Below are positions 12,400 through 23,266 of a DNA stretch of 64,000 bases, piece by piece. This DNA is from Quillaja saponaria (taxonomy: Eukaryota > Streptophyta > Magnoliopsida > Fabales > Quillajaceae). Within the stretch, counting starts at the first letter, position 1. Every line of letters begins with the position of its first letter. Location: NCBI GenBank assembly GCA_029379385.1, contig CM055611.1, positions 16,004,062 to 16,068,061 of the forward strand, written 5' to 3'. A program made the translations under genes and the position numbers. Under the pieces are notes generated by a model, which was not told the DNA's origin, did not search any database, and was given only the letters and a program-made list of their open reading frames with translations.

Positions 12400-13400
12400 T
12401 TTTTGTTCCTATCCAAGCTTAGGATCTCACCTACTCTAATCCTCTAGGTTGGAGTGAAGCCTTCTACCTTGGAAATTGCTTCAAAAATATTCAACTTCTT
12501 CTCAGTTCCATCTGCCTCAATATCAAAATATTTAGCAATCTTGCAAATATTTGCAGTTGCCTCTTCATACTCATTTTCTAAGTTTCTCACAACATTGATC
12601 AAATTTGTCACTGAATTATCCTTACATCTAGCCTTTTTCTTGCCCCTATTTTGCTGCTACCTGCTAGTATTCACATTACTTGTGTTTTGGATACCCTCAT
12701 TAATGTTCTTAACTATCATAGGCTAAGAAATGTAAACATATTCATCCACCTCAACACTATAGTATGCAGCCTCATCTACAGTAACAAAGTCATACCCTCC
12801 CATAACCTCTTCATTTTCTAGTGCCTCCTTTCTATCCATTGCCTCTACTGCATTTGTAGCACTCTCTACACCTCTCTTATTAGCTCTATCTTTACTAAAC
12901 ACCCTTGCTTAGTCTATGATAAAAAGGGAAACACTTCCTTCTTAATCCCTTTGCATTAGGGTGGCTCTGTCACAAATAAGCAAAAAATATCTAATGGTAA
13001 ATTCACAGTTTCTAAGGTAACATAAGTAAACTACATAGAAACTTAAACTATATATACCTTACACCATTCATTAAAGATGTCATGCTCCATTATCACACAC
13101 ATCTACTCTTCATTCCAACCAAACCTACTTGCATTAGGACCTAACATTTTAGCAATAGCAAAGTATTGCTTCTTCAGCTACTTCATTCTAGAATCAATAT
13201 GTGGATTAGCCTTAAGCTCAGTACCTGGAAGTTTCTTATACAGCCATTTTTAAATTAGCCTGCATACTTTGCCTTGAATGTCCTATTATCTGACTTCTAC
13301 TCCCTGAATTAGATAAGTCTTCCAAGTACTAGCTTGGAATCCTCAACAAAAGTCGAATGATGTTTGGTTTTACTAGTCCCTTTCCTCTTTCTTTATGCAG
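12400..13400 (-). pseudogene. Myb/SANT-like ORF1 of the Harbinger element (broken)
   Basis: Read on the minus strand from about 13,400 it matches the plant Myb/SANT-like DNA-binding protein (Myb_DNA-bind_3 type) that partners PIF/Harbinger transposases. Visible pieces in order are DNRTFKAKYAG, NPHIDSRMK (stop) LKKQY, MLGPNASRFGWNEE (stop) MCVIMEHDIFNEWCK, a GT..AG intron (about 12,965-13,060), SHPNAKGLRRK, FSKDRANKRGVESA, a YDFVTVDEAAYYSV region, GKKKARCKD, and a C-terminal helical part (VVRNLENEYEEATANICKIA). About six nonsense codons and at least two shifts interrupt it. In active elements this protein binds DNA ends and brings in the transposase. Confidence 0.8.
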
Positions 13401-13829
13401 CCATATCTAAATAATTACACATAATGTATTTAAACAAAGATTTAGTAAATAGTGCTGTAATAAACCACACAAACTAATATTCAAAGGTAAGTAAACAGTT
13501 ACAAACCACACAAAGTAACAAAAACCTAGTAAATAATGATGCAACAAAGCACATAAACTAACATTTAATAAGCCATTTGTAAAGCTAATACATAAAGCAT
13601 TCAATAAACCACACAATCCAATTTGTAATACAACCATTCATTGAATATATAAAGCTAATTAATATAAAGCTTTTATTACATAAACCATTTGCAAGATTGC
13701 TAAATATTTATATTCGTTAAATAAACAACTAAAAACAAAACATCCACATAAACTTAATATATATAAGTTATTTATTACATAAACCACAATAAAATTATTT
13801 ATTGTTCAAATTAGGCCTCTTCTTGCTTT

Positions 13830-15190
13830 CTAATTATTGAACATATCATTTACCAAGTTTTCTCTCATTACAGTCTAAGCCTCACTTGTTTCCACATATC
13901 TGACCTTGTTTTCATCTTCTTTATCTTCCTCATTTAGATTTTCATCATCCTCTTCAACCTTTGCATTATAAACTGCTTCATAAGGATCCCAAGCATCTCT
14001 TTTCTAATCTGATTATGCAACAAGGTACATACTATTATAATCCTACACTGTATCTTGAAAGGATAATAGGATTTCCCTTTAAGTATCCCTCATCTACCCT
14101 TTAGCATTCCAAATGCCCTCTCAATGATATTCCTAGCTGAAGAGTGTTTCATATTGAAGTACTTTTGTGCAGTGTTGGGTAAAACACCTGTCTCCCATTC
14201 TTTTAAATGGTACCTCGTACCTCTATAAAGTGCAAGGAAATCATCACAGTTCATGTCCCAACTTCACAAAGATAAAAAATACCTAATAAGAAAAATTGCA
14301 GCATTGTTTTAGTTGGTTTTTATATATAAATAACTATAAACCTAGTAGTGTACTAACAACTGCACTATTTACCTTCTTTATCTTGAGGGATAATTAACTC
14401 ATTCCTCCTAGAGATTGCATCTCTCAGTACTCTAGGGTTAGCAGTAGAACCCCCTAATCCAGCTAACAAATATATGAATGTACATATCAGCGCACAAACA
14501 CCTAATACATTGGTTGAAATTTCATTCTTCCCAGACTTGAACCTAGGCTTATCTGTACTTAGCACATTCACTTTGATGTGGGTGCCATCAAGTGCACCGT
14601 GAAAATTCTAATAAGACCATACAAGAGATGAAATTAAAAAGAGACTTATTTTTAAGTTATTACTTCATCTATCATCCTTGCTATCCTCTTGAATGGGTTA
14701 TGGTTGCTTGAAAAGAAGTCTATGACTTCTCAAAATGGAGTGTATGACCTTTGTCATAATTCTGCTTAAGGTCTTAGTTGATCTTAAGAGCTACCTCTTC
14801 ATATTTCTAAATTTTTCATCATGAGTCAGTACATTGAGAGCAATTGCTATCATCTCTTCAATACCCATATTCCTAGTAGGCACTAGACCTCCAGGCCCCC
14901 TAAGAATTCAACATAAGTTCTTAAATGTTCTCCTATCCATCCTACAATTATCTATGCAAGTTAAGTCAATTAAAAATACAATCCTATAAAAATTTATATT
15001 CCTAATGATACTTTTTCTATAAGCATCCCACTTTCATTTTCTTTTTTTATTGTTAATAGAAATTTTAGAAACAATAAGATTATGCAGGCCAATAATAGTA
15101 AGGTCAGATTGTCTAATAAGTTAAGATGTAGCAACAAGCAAAGCAAAACCTTCTTATTCTTTGCCAAAGGTACCAAATCCATTATCTCAC
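13830..15190 (-). pseudogene. PIF/Harbinger DDE transposase ORF2 (broken)
   Basis: The minus strand gives the Harbinger nuclease in order: MDRRTFKNLC (about 14,940), GGLVPTRNMGIEEMIAIALN (about 14,900-14,840), the first catalytic aspartate in FHGALDGTHIKV (about 14,600-14,570), DKPRFKSGKNEISTNVLGVC, then GSTANPRVLRDAISRRN where family members have AADSRVLRDA. The second aspartate motif appears changed to ANP. An intron-like gap begins GAAG/GTAAAT at about 14,365. After it come FLALYRGTRYHLKEW and RNIIERAFGMLKGR, which holds the catalytic glutamate (about 14,130), then CTLLHNQIRKEM. At least three stops and the lost aspartate make it inactive. It lies upstream of the Myb/SANT gene on the same strand. 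Confidence 0.85.
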
Positions 15191-17091
15191 ATTACAAGAA
15201 AAAAAAAAAAACCATTTAGTTTATAAAATCTTTGCACAATCTATAATAAAAAGACAAAGACATTGATAATGCACACAAGATAGGATGATGGCAATATATG
15301 GATACAATATAGTAGTACATAGTAGTGACAGTAGAAAACTTGCACTTGTCTTAAAAGATAAGTTGAGCTAACCATAAGATATAAACACAATCAATATGAA
15401 CAAAATACATCAATCACAATGTAGCTTTTTGAGTGAATTAGTTTAATATCTTACTTTGTTCTTTATATTTTCTTTTTATATTTCTTATTTATGTTTGTAT
15501 TTCTGAATTATTCTAAAAGAAGAAAATCCACTAATTTTTTATTTTATCTTAAATTTATTTCACTTATATACATAATTGTTTACATTTAAAAAAAAAAAAA
15601 AAATTAACTAACTCATAATAACACACTTCAAGCTACTTTTTATACCAAAAACTATAATCAAATTTAAAATATCTTTTCTAATAAATACCAAGTTTTACAA
15701 GCAACTCAACAACTTCCTGCAATACTATATTGAATACCAAGTTTTACAAGTAACACAGCAACCTCCCTTTTATTTGCATTTGTCAACCCATATTTCAGCA
15801 AGCGTGTTGAATCCAATGCTCAGATTTTTAGAAAAACCAACAATGTGGTCCAGAGAAATTTAGGATTTTAGTTATGTATGCCCCAAAATTCAGAAATATA
15901 AGTATCCATAAATTTAATTAAAACCTCACAATTAGTATTTGGTTGACACAAAATCTAACCAAGATCATGTAACCTAGACAACTGCTAAGCTATATTTGTC
16001 AAAAAAAAAAAGAAAAAGAACTATCTTATTACTTCAATTCCAATAACAAAAAGAAAGTAAAGATACCAAGAAAAAGTTAAAGTCATACCTAAAAGTCAAT
16101 CCAAACTCTTTCCTCTTTTCTCTTGTTTAATTTCGAGTGAAACTGCAATCTCCCAATCTTGATGAATTATTGACCATTAAGAAACCACTAGGTTCATTAA
16201 TGGCATATTATAATAATCATTCAAAAAAGAAGAAGTATAAATTTCCTCTCCCTTGTGGCATATTACAATAATAATTCAAAAAAGAAAAAGAAAAAAAACA
16301 GGTTGCAGAGAAACAAATCACAAGGGAGATGAAACCAATTACATGTAAAGAAATAGAGAGACATGAGAAGGGTTCAACTACAAACCTCCATCAACTTGAA
16401 CTATTTTCCACCAACTTCATTTTTTTTTGCACAATTACTCCAACAATGAAAACCTTAGGTTCCCAATTTAAGGAAACTTTATAATCCCAATTTCAGAAAA
16501 CCCTAAAATCTCAATTTCATAAAACCTTAAAATCCTAATAACAGAAAACCTTAACCCAAATACGTAGATTGAGTACCAGTTTCACATACATGAAAGGGAA
16601 GATTCAATAACTTACTTGATTAAAGCCTAAAACTGACAGTAAAGACGAATTCCTCGTTGCTTTGTGACCACCAATGGAAAATATCACTTTCAAGCTTCTT
16701 TGCAGATGGAAGAACGACCTTGAAGCACAAATGGAGGCCTTATCTATTTTACTGTTAGCTGGGTTTGGGACTGAGATGGAGAAGAATGTGAAGATGAAGA
16801 ATGGAAAGGTGAAGAAGAATAATGAAAAAGCAGAGACTATCAGGATTTCATTTGAATGATCTGCTACTGTAGCATTAAGGGTAAGCAAAATGGTCATCTT
16901 GCCTACCCTTTTCCTCCCATGTGAAAATAAAATATAGACACCTATCATAAAGAGTATAACATTCCCATGTTCTTGGGAATAAACGGCCAAATTTATGTTT
17001 ACGAAAAATATTTTCTTTTGGGTAAAAATTTGAACTCTTGAAATAAACAACGACATAATATATTCTAGATCACGTTTTCCTGGGGTAAAAA
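15191..17091. other. Harbinger internal non-coding DNA, right side
   Basis: AT-rich leader region upstream (minus strand) of the transposase. Poly-A/T tracts at 15,195, 15,585 and 16,003. The 150-codon minus-strand ORF at 16,604-17,056 is low-complexity and matches nothing I know. Confidence 0.45.
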
Positions 17092-17116
17092 AACCTAACT
17101 CGAAACAAAGGCCTCC
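17092..17116 (-). repeat. Right terminal inverted repeat of the Harbinger element
   Basis: On the plus strand it reads CGAAACAAAGGCCTCC, followed by TTA. It is the inverted partner of 10,956-10,980. Confidence 0.75.
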
Positions 17117-17199
17117 TTAGGTTAAATTAATTTATGCTTATTAGATTATGAGATGTCATTAGTTATCCACATTGCATTATTTTATAGGCTCACTGCAGG

Positions 17200-17600
17200 A
17201 GCCAGGTGAATGAGTAATTTTAATTAAGTTTTCCTCTTAACAGCTAGTCCACACGTAAGTCACGCTGGAAAGACTCATTAACCGCACTAAATATGAACTT
17301 AAATTGCCATGTGCAGTAAAATAGATTAAGAAATTTTTTAACTGCACGTGTATCCTTAGATCACTCATTCATTTGCATGCATGATTTAAAATTTTGATTA
17401 TGTAGTCTTTTCAAGATCTTAAAAAATTAACGACATTTTTAAGATAGTGAGAAGATTGTCGTCGAGCTTTACCTAAATGAAGATAATTGAGACTCGAGTA
17501 TATCATGTGTGATTATTTATCTTATAATTTATAAATTGTGTTGATTATATATATTAAGCTTTGTAGAATTAATTTTCATTTTATACATGCTACTTGATTG
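17200..17600. repeat. Locally repeated block, copy 1
   Basis: Contains the phrase ATTGCCATGTGCAGTAAA (about 17,304-17,321), then TTATGTAGTCTTTTCAAGAT (about 17,399-17,418), a GAAGATTGTCGTCGAGCT region and ATCATGTGTGATTATTTATC. The same order recurs at 35,430-35,490 plus 37,395-37,600, and weaker at 58,975-59,120 and 63,860-63,950. Non-coding; it looks like part of the ancestral duplicated unit of this locus. Confidence 0.65.
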
Positions 17601-17949
17601 AGATAGGCCGCCCACATTTTTTTTTTTTTTTTTGCTTGAATAGGGCTATACCTAATTATTATTTAATTAAGAGGTCCCATGTACGAAGAAAAATCCGCCC
17701 GAACATGAATATATTACAAAATGACCCGATTTATTTGAAATGAAGTTTATGTTTTAATGGATTCCATGGACACGCTAGATAGATGATTCCATGAGTGAGT
17801 AGGACCAACCTAAGAAACCAACTGGAACTAAAATCATTTGCTCAGTGTAATTAGTTATTCTAAAAAAAAAAAAAAAAAAAAACCCTATGTATAAGCCCAG
17901 TCCATATAAAAAGTTTATCAAGGCATTCAAATGTTTGTGAAGGCAGAGC

Positions 17950-18220
17950 CCCAATTTTGTAAATACCAACCAATCTTCTGGTTGGTCAGTAATTATCAAC
18001 CAACTTCATCCATTAGCCCATAAATGTTCACCAACCAACTTTACTAAAAAGTTTTGATTGGTAATTATGGACTAACTATCTAGTTGGTCATTAACAGTGG
18101 ACTAAATTTTCTCTATCACCATTTACCGACAAATTGGTGGTCGGTAAGTCATTGCCAACCATTTTTTAGCTCACTATCGACCAACCAGGTTGGTCGATTA
18201 TGGTCCGTTTTCTTTAAGTG
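17950..18220 (-). mobile_element. CACTA (En/Spm) transposon terminus
   Basis: The plus strand ends TTTTCTTTAAGTG at 18,220. Its reverse complement, CACTTAAAGAAAA, is a one- or two-base variant of the plant CACTA end CACTACAAGAAAA. Internal to it (17,965-18,200) are repeated ACCAACC / GGTTGGT units in both orientations, the classic subterminal transposase-binding repeats. I found no partner end or transposase, so it is a fragment. Confidence 0.6.
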
Positions 18221-18846
18221 AGATCACGGTTAAGTCTATGAAGGCTGAGGCTGAGATTGTAAAGGTGGAGGTTGGTGTTTGTGGTGGCTAGGGTTGAGAA
18301 ATAGGGTTATTGAGCCAAAAATATGGTGAAGCCAATGTGGGGAGGTCTATAGCCACGAGAATTTTGAATTTAGGGTCTTTGTGCCTTGGGAATGGTGAGA
18401 CCGAGGCTTTGAACCTTCGTGCCATGAGAACTGCCAGATTAAGGTTTGGACCATTGAATCATGAGAACGATGAGGTTAAGGTCGAGTTTATCAAGGCCAA
18501 TGTTGATAGTACAAGACCAAGGTTAGGGCTTTAAAGACCGATGTCACGATGCTCTGACCATGGAAAAGACAATGTCAAATTGATTGGGTCATCCAGCTTT
18601 GAAGACAACAAGTTTAAACTCGAAGAATAAAGGATGAGGTCAAGATTTTCAAAGTAATGAGGCCAGTGTGGCTGGAAGTTCGACCTTTAGAGTTAGGAGG
18701 GAACCACGCATTAGCGTATTGTATTCTAGCGGACTAACTCTGGGGATTTTCCCTGTCGCGAGATTCTTACTTGCTAATCTTGTGGACTCTCTCCGAGCTT
18801 TTGCTTGGTTAGGGGTGGGGGATATGCCTCTCCCTATCCACTCGGA
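18221..18846. other. Unassigned moderately GC-rich segment
   Basis: 18,240-18,640 is purine-rich with recurring phrases such as GATGAGGTTAAGGTC and CATGAGAA, like a degenerate minisatellite. 18,660-18,840 is open on both strands (65 and 97 codons) but I do not recognise either product. The right edge abuts the local duplication. Confidence 0.35.
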
Positions 18847-19393
18847 CAATAAGATAACCTTGTAACTATGACCAAGTGGTTGTCTCAACAGAAAATTCAT
18901 TAGACAAGCGTTAGGATAAGCATGTAATATTATTTTAGGCAAAGAGTAACCATCTGATAATCCCTGAAAAATAACATGTGACTATCTGCTTAGCTGGACA
19001 ATTTAATGGCTTGACCTGAAATGGGCGAGGTAAGTTTATAATATATTGTTTCTCAATTCATTAATTGTTTTATTAAAGTGATTTTCGGACTCATCTCTTT
19101 GATGGCCCTAGGGATTTTTGAGGTATCCTCTGGTTTTTTCTCTTATTTAAGATAAAATTTCACGTTTAAACTATTTAGACTTGGCTCGTAGACAAAACCT
19201 GATGAGTGCCAATTGTGGTGTGTAATGAAGATCGGGGTATTCATATTCAATACCACTATACTATGGCTCACCAGTGTAGCCTGTGGACCGAGCATGCAAC
19301 CCATAATAACAAGTTAAATATTTATACAAATCATGTATATCATCAAGAGCTATAAATTATGGGTTATCAAGCAAACAACTTAAACCCACCAGA

Positions 19394-19437
19394 TTATCTG
19401 AATATACATTTTTCTTATATTCAACATGGTATCAGAG
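19394..19437 (+). repeat. 5' LTR remnant and primer-binding site of the copia element
   Basis: 19,394-19,426 (ATCTGAATATACATTTTTCT then TATATTCAACA) matches the end of the 3' LTR. TGGTATCAGAG at 19,427-19,437 is complementary to the 3' end of initiator methionine tRNA, the standard copia primer. The upstream ~175 bp of LTR are gone, which removes its promoter. Confidence 0.85.
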
Positions 19438-19509
19438 TTTAGGAAGAAAAAACCCTAATTTTTATTTTTTTCCCTGAAAAAAAAAACCCTAATTTTTTAT
19501 TTTTCGCTG

Positions 19510-19685
19510 AGTTTCATTCCATCGTGTCTCTCTATTGCTGCGTGTCATTCCAGCGTGTCTGTCTATTGCTGCTGCGTTTCATTCCGGCGTGTCTCTCTAT
19601 TGCTGTGTTTCATTGCAGCGTGTCTCTCTACTGCTGCGTTTCATTCCAGCGTGTCTCTCTATTGCTGCGTTTCATTCCAGCAGTA
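19510..19685 (+). repeat. Tandem ~31-35-bp repeat in the copia leader
   Basis: About five units of the form GCTGCGTTTCATTCCAGCGT followed by GTCTCTCTATT. Small differences between units. It lies between the primer site and the first protein-coding codons, partly where gag should begin. Confidence 0.85.
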
Positions 19686-19719
19686 TGATTATTGTTTATC
19701 GGGGGTACTGTTAATCGGT

Positions 19720-22700
19720 ATGTCTACCTCTGAAAAATTTGAAATCGCCAATTCACTTGAAGTTTCATCATCTAAAGAAAAACCTATTAATGTCTCATTA
19801 TCAGCTACTGAATATGATAAGTTCCTATAGTATCAAGCTACCCAGCAATCTTCTCATGGTAATTCTGTCGCTTGCCTCTCTCAGACCCCTTCTGACACTT
19901 AGATTCTTGATTCTGGTGCCTCTGATCACATATTTGGTAATACAAAACTTTTTTCTAATATTAGTAATCCATCATCACTTTCCACTATCACTATAGCTAA
20001 TGGCTCCACAACCATTGCTAAAGGTATAGGTCAAGCTACACCATTATCTTCTTTGCCTTTAGAATCTGTGCTTTATGTCCCTGAATGTTCATTCAGTCTG
20101 ATTTTTATTAGTCAATTGACTCGTTCTCTTAATTGTTCTATCACTTTCATTAATGATTCTTTTATTATATAGGACCGACGTACGGGACGAACGATTGGCA
20201 TAGAACGTGAGTCACAGGGCCTCTACCATCTTACCACACTACCTACATCTTCAGTGGCTTGCTCTACAGATGTATCACCTATTCTCATTCACAGTCAATT
20301 GGGTTATCCTATTCTATCTAAGCTTCAGGAGATGGTTCCTCGTTTGTCATCTCTGTCATCTTTAAATTGTGAATCATGTCAGCTTGGCAAGCACACACGT
20401 GCTTCGTTTTCAAAGCATAGTCGTTTTAGAGCAGAGTCTCCCTTTCATCTTGTTCATACTGATGTTTGGGGTCCTAGTCGTGTTAGTTCATCTTTGGGAT
20501 TTCAGTACTTCATAACCTTTATTGATGACTATTCTCGTTGCACGTGGTTATTTTTAATGAAAAATCATTCCAAGTTATTTTCCATATTCCAACAGTTTTG
20601 TGTTGAAATTTAAACACAATTTGGTGTTTCTATTCGTATTTTGCGTAGTGATAATGAACATGAATATTTTTCTATATCATTTCAACACTTTATGACATCT
20701 CAAGGTATGCTGCATCAATCATCTTGTTCTCACACCTCTCAACAAAATGAAGTTGCTGAGCGTAAAAACAGACATTTAATTGAAACAGCTCGCACTCTAT
20801 TACTTCATGGTCATGTTCCATTTCGGTTTTGGGGTGATGCTGTACTTACTGTATGCTACCTTATTAATAGCATGTCATCTTCTACATTGCATAATAAAAT
20901 TTCATATTCTATCATCTTTCCTAATCATCCCTTATATTCACTTCCGCTTTGTATCTTTGGTTGCATTTGTTTTATTCATGATCTAACACCTGGACAGGAT
21001 AAACTCTCTTTCAAATCATTTAAGTGTATCTTCTTGGGTTATTCTCGCCTTCAAAAAGGGTATAAATGTTACTGTCCAGATAAGAATCGTTACTTTATCT
21101 CTGCTGATGTTACATTTTTTGAGGAATCTTCATTCTTTCCCTTGACTATTCCCGAGTCACCTTTTATCTTTGAGGCTCTTCCGGTTCCTTATCTTGGACC
21201 ACATGACTATATATCATCTGCACCACTACTTGATCTTCTAGCAGACACTGTTGATGTACCTGATGACTCACCTTCTGTCCCAACACCTTTCCGTGCCTCA
21301 GATCATGCTTCACCACCTGTTTTACGAAGAGGTACTCGTTCAACTCGTAATCCTTATCCTATTTATACTTTTTTGAGTTATCATCGTTTATCTTCACCCT
21401 ATTATGTATTTGTCTCCTCTTTATCTTCTATTTCTATTCCAAAGTCCACCAGTGATGCTCTTGCTCATCCCGCGTGGCGGCATGCCATGATTAATGAAAT
21501 GAACGCCTTACATACTAATGGTACTTGGGAACTGGTCTCTTTACCTTCTGGAAAATCCACTATTGGCTGTAAATGGGTATACACTGTAAAAGTTCATCCT
21601 GATGGTTCTGTCGATCGCTTAAAGGCTAGATTGGTAGTAAAAGGCTACACTCAAGTCTATGGTGTGGATTATTCAGAAACTTTCTCTCTTGTAGCTAAAA
21701 TTACATCTGTCAGTGTATTTATATCTCTAGCTGCTATTTTTGATTGGCCACTCTATCAATTGGACATCAAAAATGCTTTCTTATATGGTGACCTTGATGA
21801 AGAAGTCTATATGGAGTAACCACCTGGTTTTGTTGCTCAGGGGGAGTCCGGTATGGTGTGTCGATTGAAAAAGTCTCTATATGGCTTAAAGAAATCTCCT
21901 AGAGCTTGGTTTGGTAGATTCAGTGAAGTTGTTCTTAGTTTTGGCTTTCAGAGGTGTACTGTTGATCACTCAGTTTTCTGTAAACATACACCTAATGGTA
22001 GAATTCTTTTAATTGTATATATGGATGATATTGTGATTACAGGTTATGATAATCATAGGATTCAGCAATTGAAATCATTCCTACAGTCTTAGTTTCAAAC
22101 TAAAGACTTAGGACAGCTAAAATACTTCTTGGGCATTGAGGCTGCAAGATCACAATTGGGTATTTGCCTTTCTCAAAGAAAGTATTGTCTGGATGTCTTG
22201 AGTGATATAGGTATGTTGGATTCCAAACCTGCAGATACTCCTATAGATCCCAACACTAAACTTATGCCAGATGAGGGGGAGCTACTAACTAATCCTGAGC
22301 AATATAGACGTCTTGTTGGTAAGTTGAATTATCTCACAGTCACTAGACCAGATATTGCTTTTGCAACTAGTATGGTTAGTCAATTTCTTTCTCAGCCTCG
22401 AACATCTCATTGGAATGCTGTTATTCGTATCCTAAGATATCTTAAAACTACACCCGGAAAAGGATTATTATATAAGAATCATGGGCACACTCTAGTTCGA
22501 GGACATGGTCGTGGTCATACATTAGTCTATAAACATAATTCTACTCCAGTTCAAGATTATAGCGATGCTGATTGAGCAGACTCTCAATTTGACAGAAGAT
22601 CTACTATAGGATACTGTAGATTTCTTGGTGGAAATCTTGTTTCATGGAAAAGTAAAAAGCAGACTGTTGTTGCAAGATCCAGTGCTGAATCTGAATATAG

Positions 22701-23050
22701 GGCCATGACTCATACCACTGCTGAGTTAGTTTGGCTGAAAAATCTATTAGACGAACTTGGATTTCAGCACTCACAACCTATGGAGTTAGTATGTGATAAT
22801 CAAACTGCATTACATATTGTATCAAATCCAGTCTTTCATGAACGAACAAAACATATAGAAATTGACGAACAAAACATATAGAAGTTGACTGTCATTTCGT
22901 TCGTGAAAAACTTATGGATAATACAATCAAGACTACATATGCAAAATCAGAAGATCAGTTAGCAGATTTATTCACAAAATCTTTGACAGGAAACCGATTG
23001 CAATATTTATGCAACAAGCTTGGAACATATAATCTTTATGCTCCAGCTTG
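19720..23050 (+). pseudogene. Copia pol polyprotein (protease, integrase, RT, RNase H), broken by stops
   Basis: One frame runs from MSTSEKFEIANS (19,720) to 22,840. Protease: DSGASDH (about 19,909). GAG-pre-integrase: CESCQLGKH (about 20,371) with the usual second histidine of HxxLGH replaced by tyrosine. Integrase: HTDVWGP (20,455), RSDNEHEYF (20,644), NEVAERKNR (20,746), the D, D, E triad. RT: WKWVYTVK-like GCKWVYTVKVHPDG (21,565), LDIKNAFLYGDL, and VYMDDIVI (22,015). RNase H: YSDAD (22,558), [13 protein letters not shown] and [10 protein letters not shown] (22,678). Nonsense codons in this frame: 19,828, 19,900, 20,170, 20,611, 21,817, 22,090 and 22,573. A ~21-bp reduplication near 22,842-22,882 shifts the frame before the end. 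Gag is missing. The product would be non-functional. Confidence 0.93.
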
Positions 23051-23058
23051 AGGGGGAG

Positions 23059-23266
23059 TGTTAGAGTGTAAATATAGGCAGTTGGTCAAATTTCCTTATT
23101 TATAGTTTCCTTATTTCTATGTAATTTCTATTACGTATTTGGTTGATATTTAGTCTAGGTTCACTATGTTAGGTTAAACATTTTAGCCTATAAATAGAGG
23201 CTCCCTCTTGTTATTGAAAATCATCTGAATATACATTCTTCTTATATTCTCTTCTTATATTCAACA
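23059..23266 (+). repeat. 3' LTR of the copia element
   Basis: Starts TGTTAGAGTGTAAATATAGG directly after a polypurine tract GAGGGGGAG (23,050-23,058) and ends TATATTCAACA. A CCTATAAATAGAGGC TATA box lies at about 23,188-23,202. A CTTATATTCT-type unit near the end is duplicated. Confidence 0.9.

Larger units (their letters stand above)
10956..17116 (-). mobile_element. PIF/Harbinger DNA transposon, near full length but degenerate
   Basis: The left end starts GAAGGTGTTTGTTTCAAG at 10,956. The right end, read on the minus strand from 17,116, starts GGAGGCCTTTGTTTCGAG. These align as terminal inverted repeats of the plant PIF type (GGSCCTGTTTGTTTC-like). TTA flanks both ends (10,953-10,955 and 17,117-17,119), the expected 3-bp target duplication. 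Inside, both hallmark genes lie on the minus strand: a DDE transposase and a Myb/SANT-like protein. Both carry multiple stops. Length 6.16 kb fits an autonomous element plus AT-rich non-coding DNA. Confidence 0.88.
19394..23266 (+). mobile_element. Ty1/copia retrotransposon with truncated 5' LTR and missing gag
   Basis: Internal polyprotein order is protease, integrase, RT, RNase H, which defines Ty1/copia. The 3' LTR is complete (208 bp) but only the last ~33 bp of the 5' LTR remain, followed directly by the tRNA-iMet primer site TGGTATCAGAG. The internal region is ~3.6 kb, about 1 kb short, because gag and its zinc knuckle are absent. The copy sits inside duplication copy A and is absent from copy B. 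Confidence 0.93.

Noticed and set aside
12454..12726. 90-codon plus-strand ORF
   Set aside because: It is the antisense shadow of the Myb/SANT-like pseudogene on the minus strand.
16604..17056. 150-codon minus-strand ORF
   Set aside because: Low-complexity, phenylalanine-rich; lies inside the Harbinger element's non-coding end and matches nothing recognisable.
18649..18942. 97-codon minus-strand ORF (SEWIGRGISPTPNQAKARRE...)
   Set aside because: Looks protein-like and may be a transposon scrap, but I cannot assign a family and the opposite strand is also open, so no gene is called.
19739..19996. 85-codon plus-strand ORF
   Set aside because: Out-of-frame shadow of the copia protease region.
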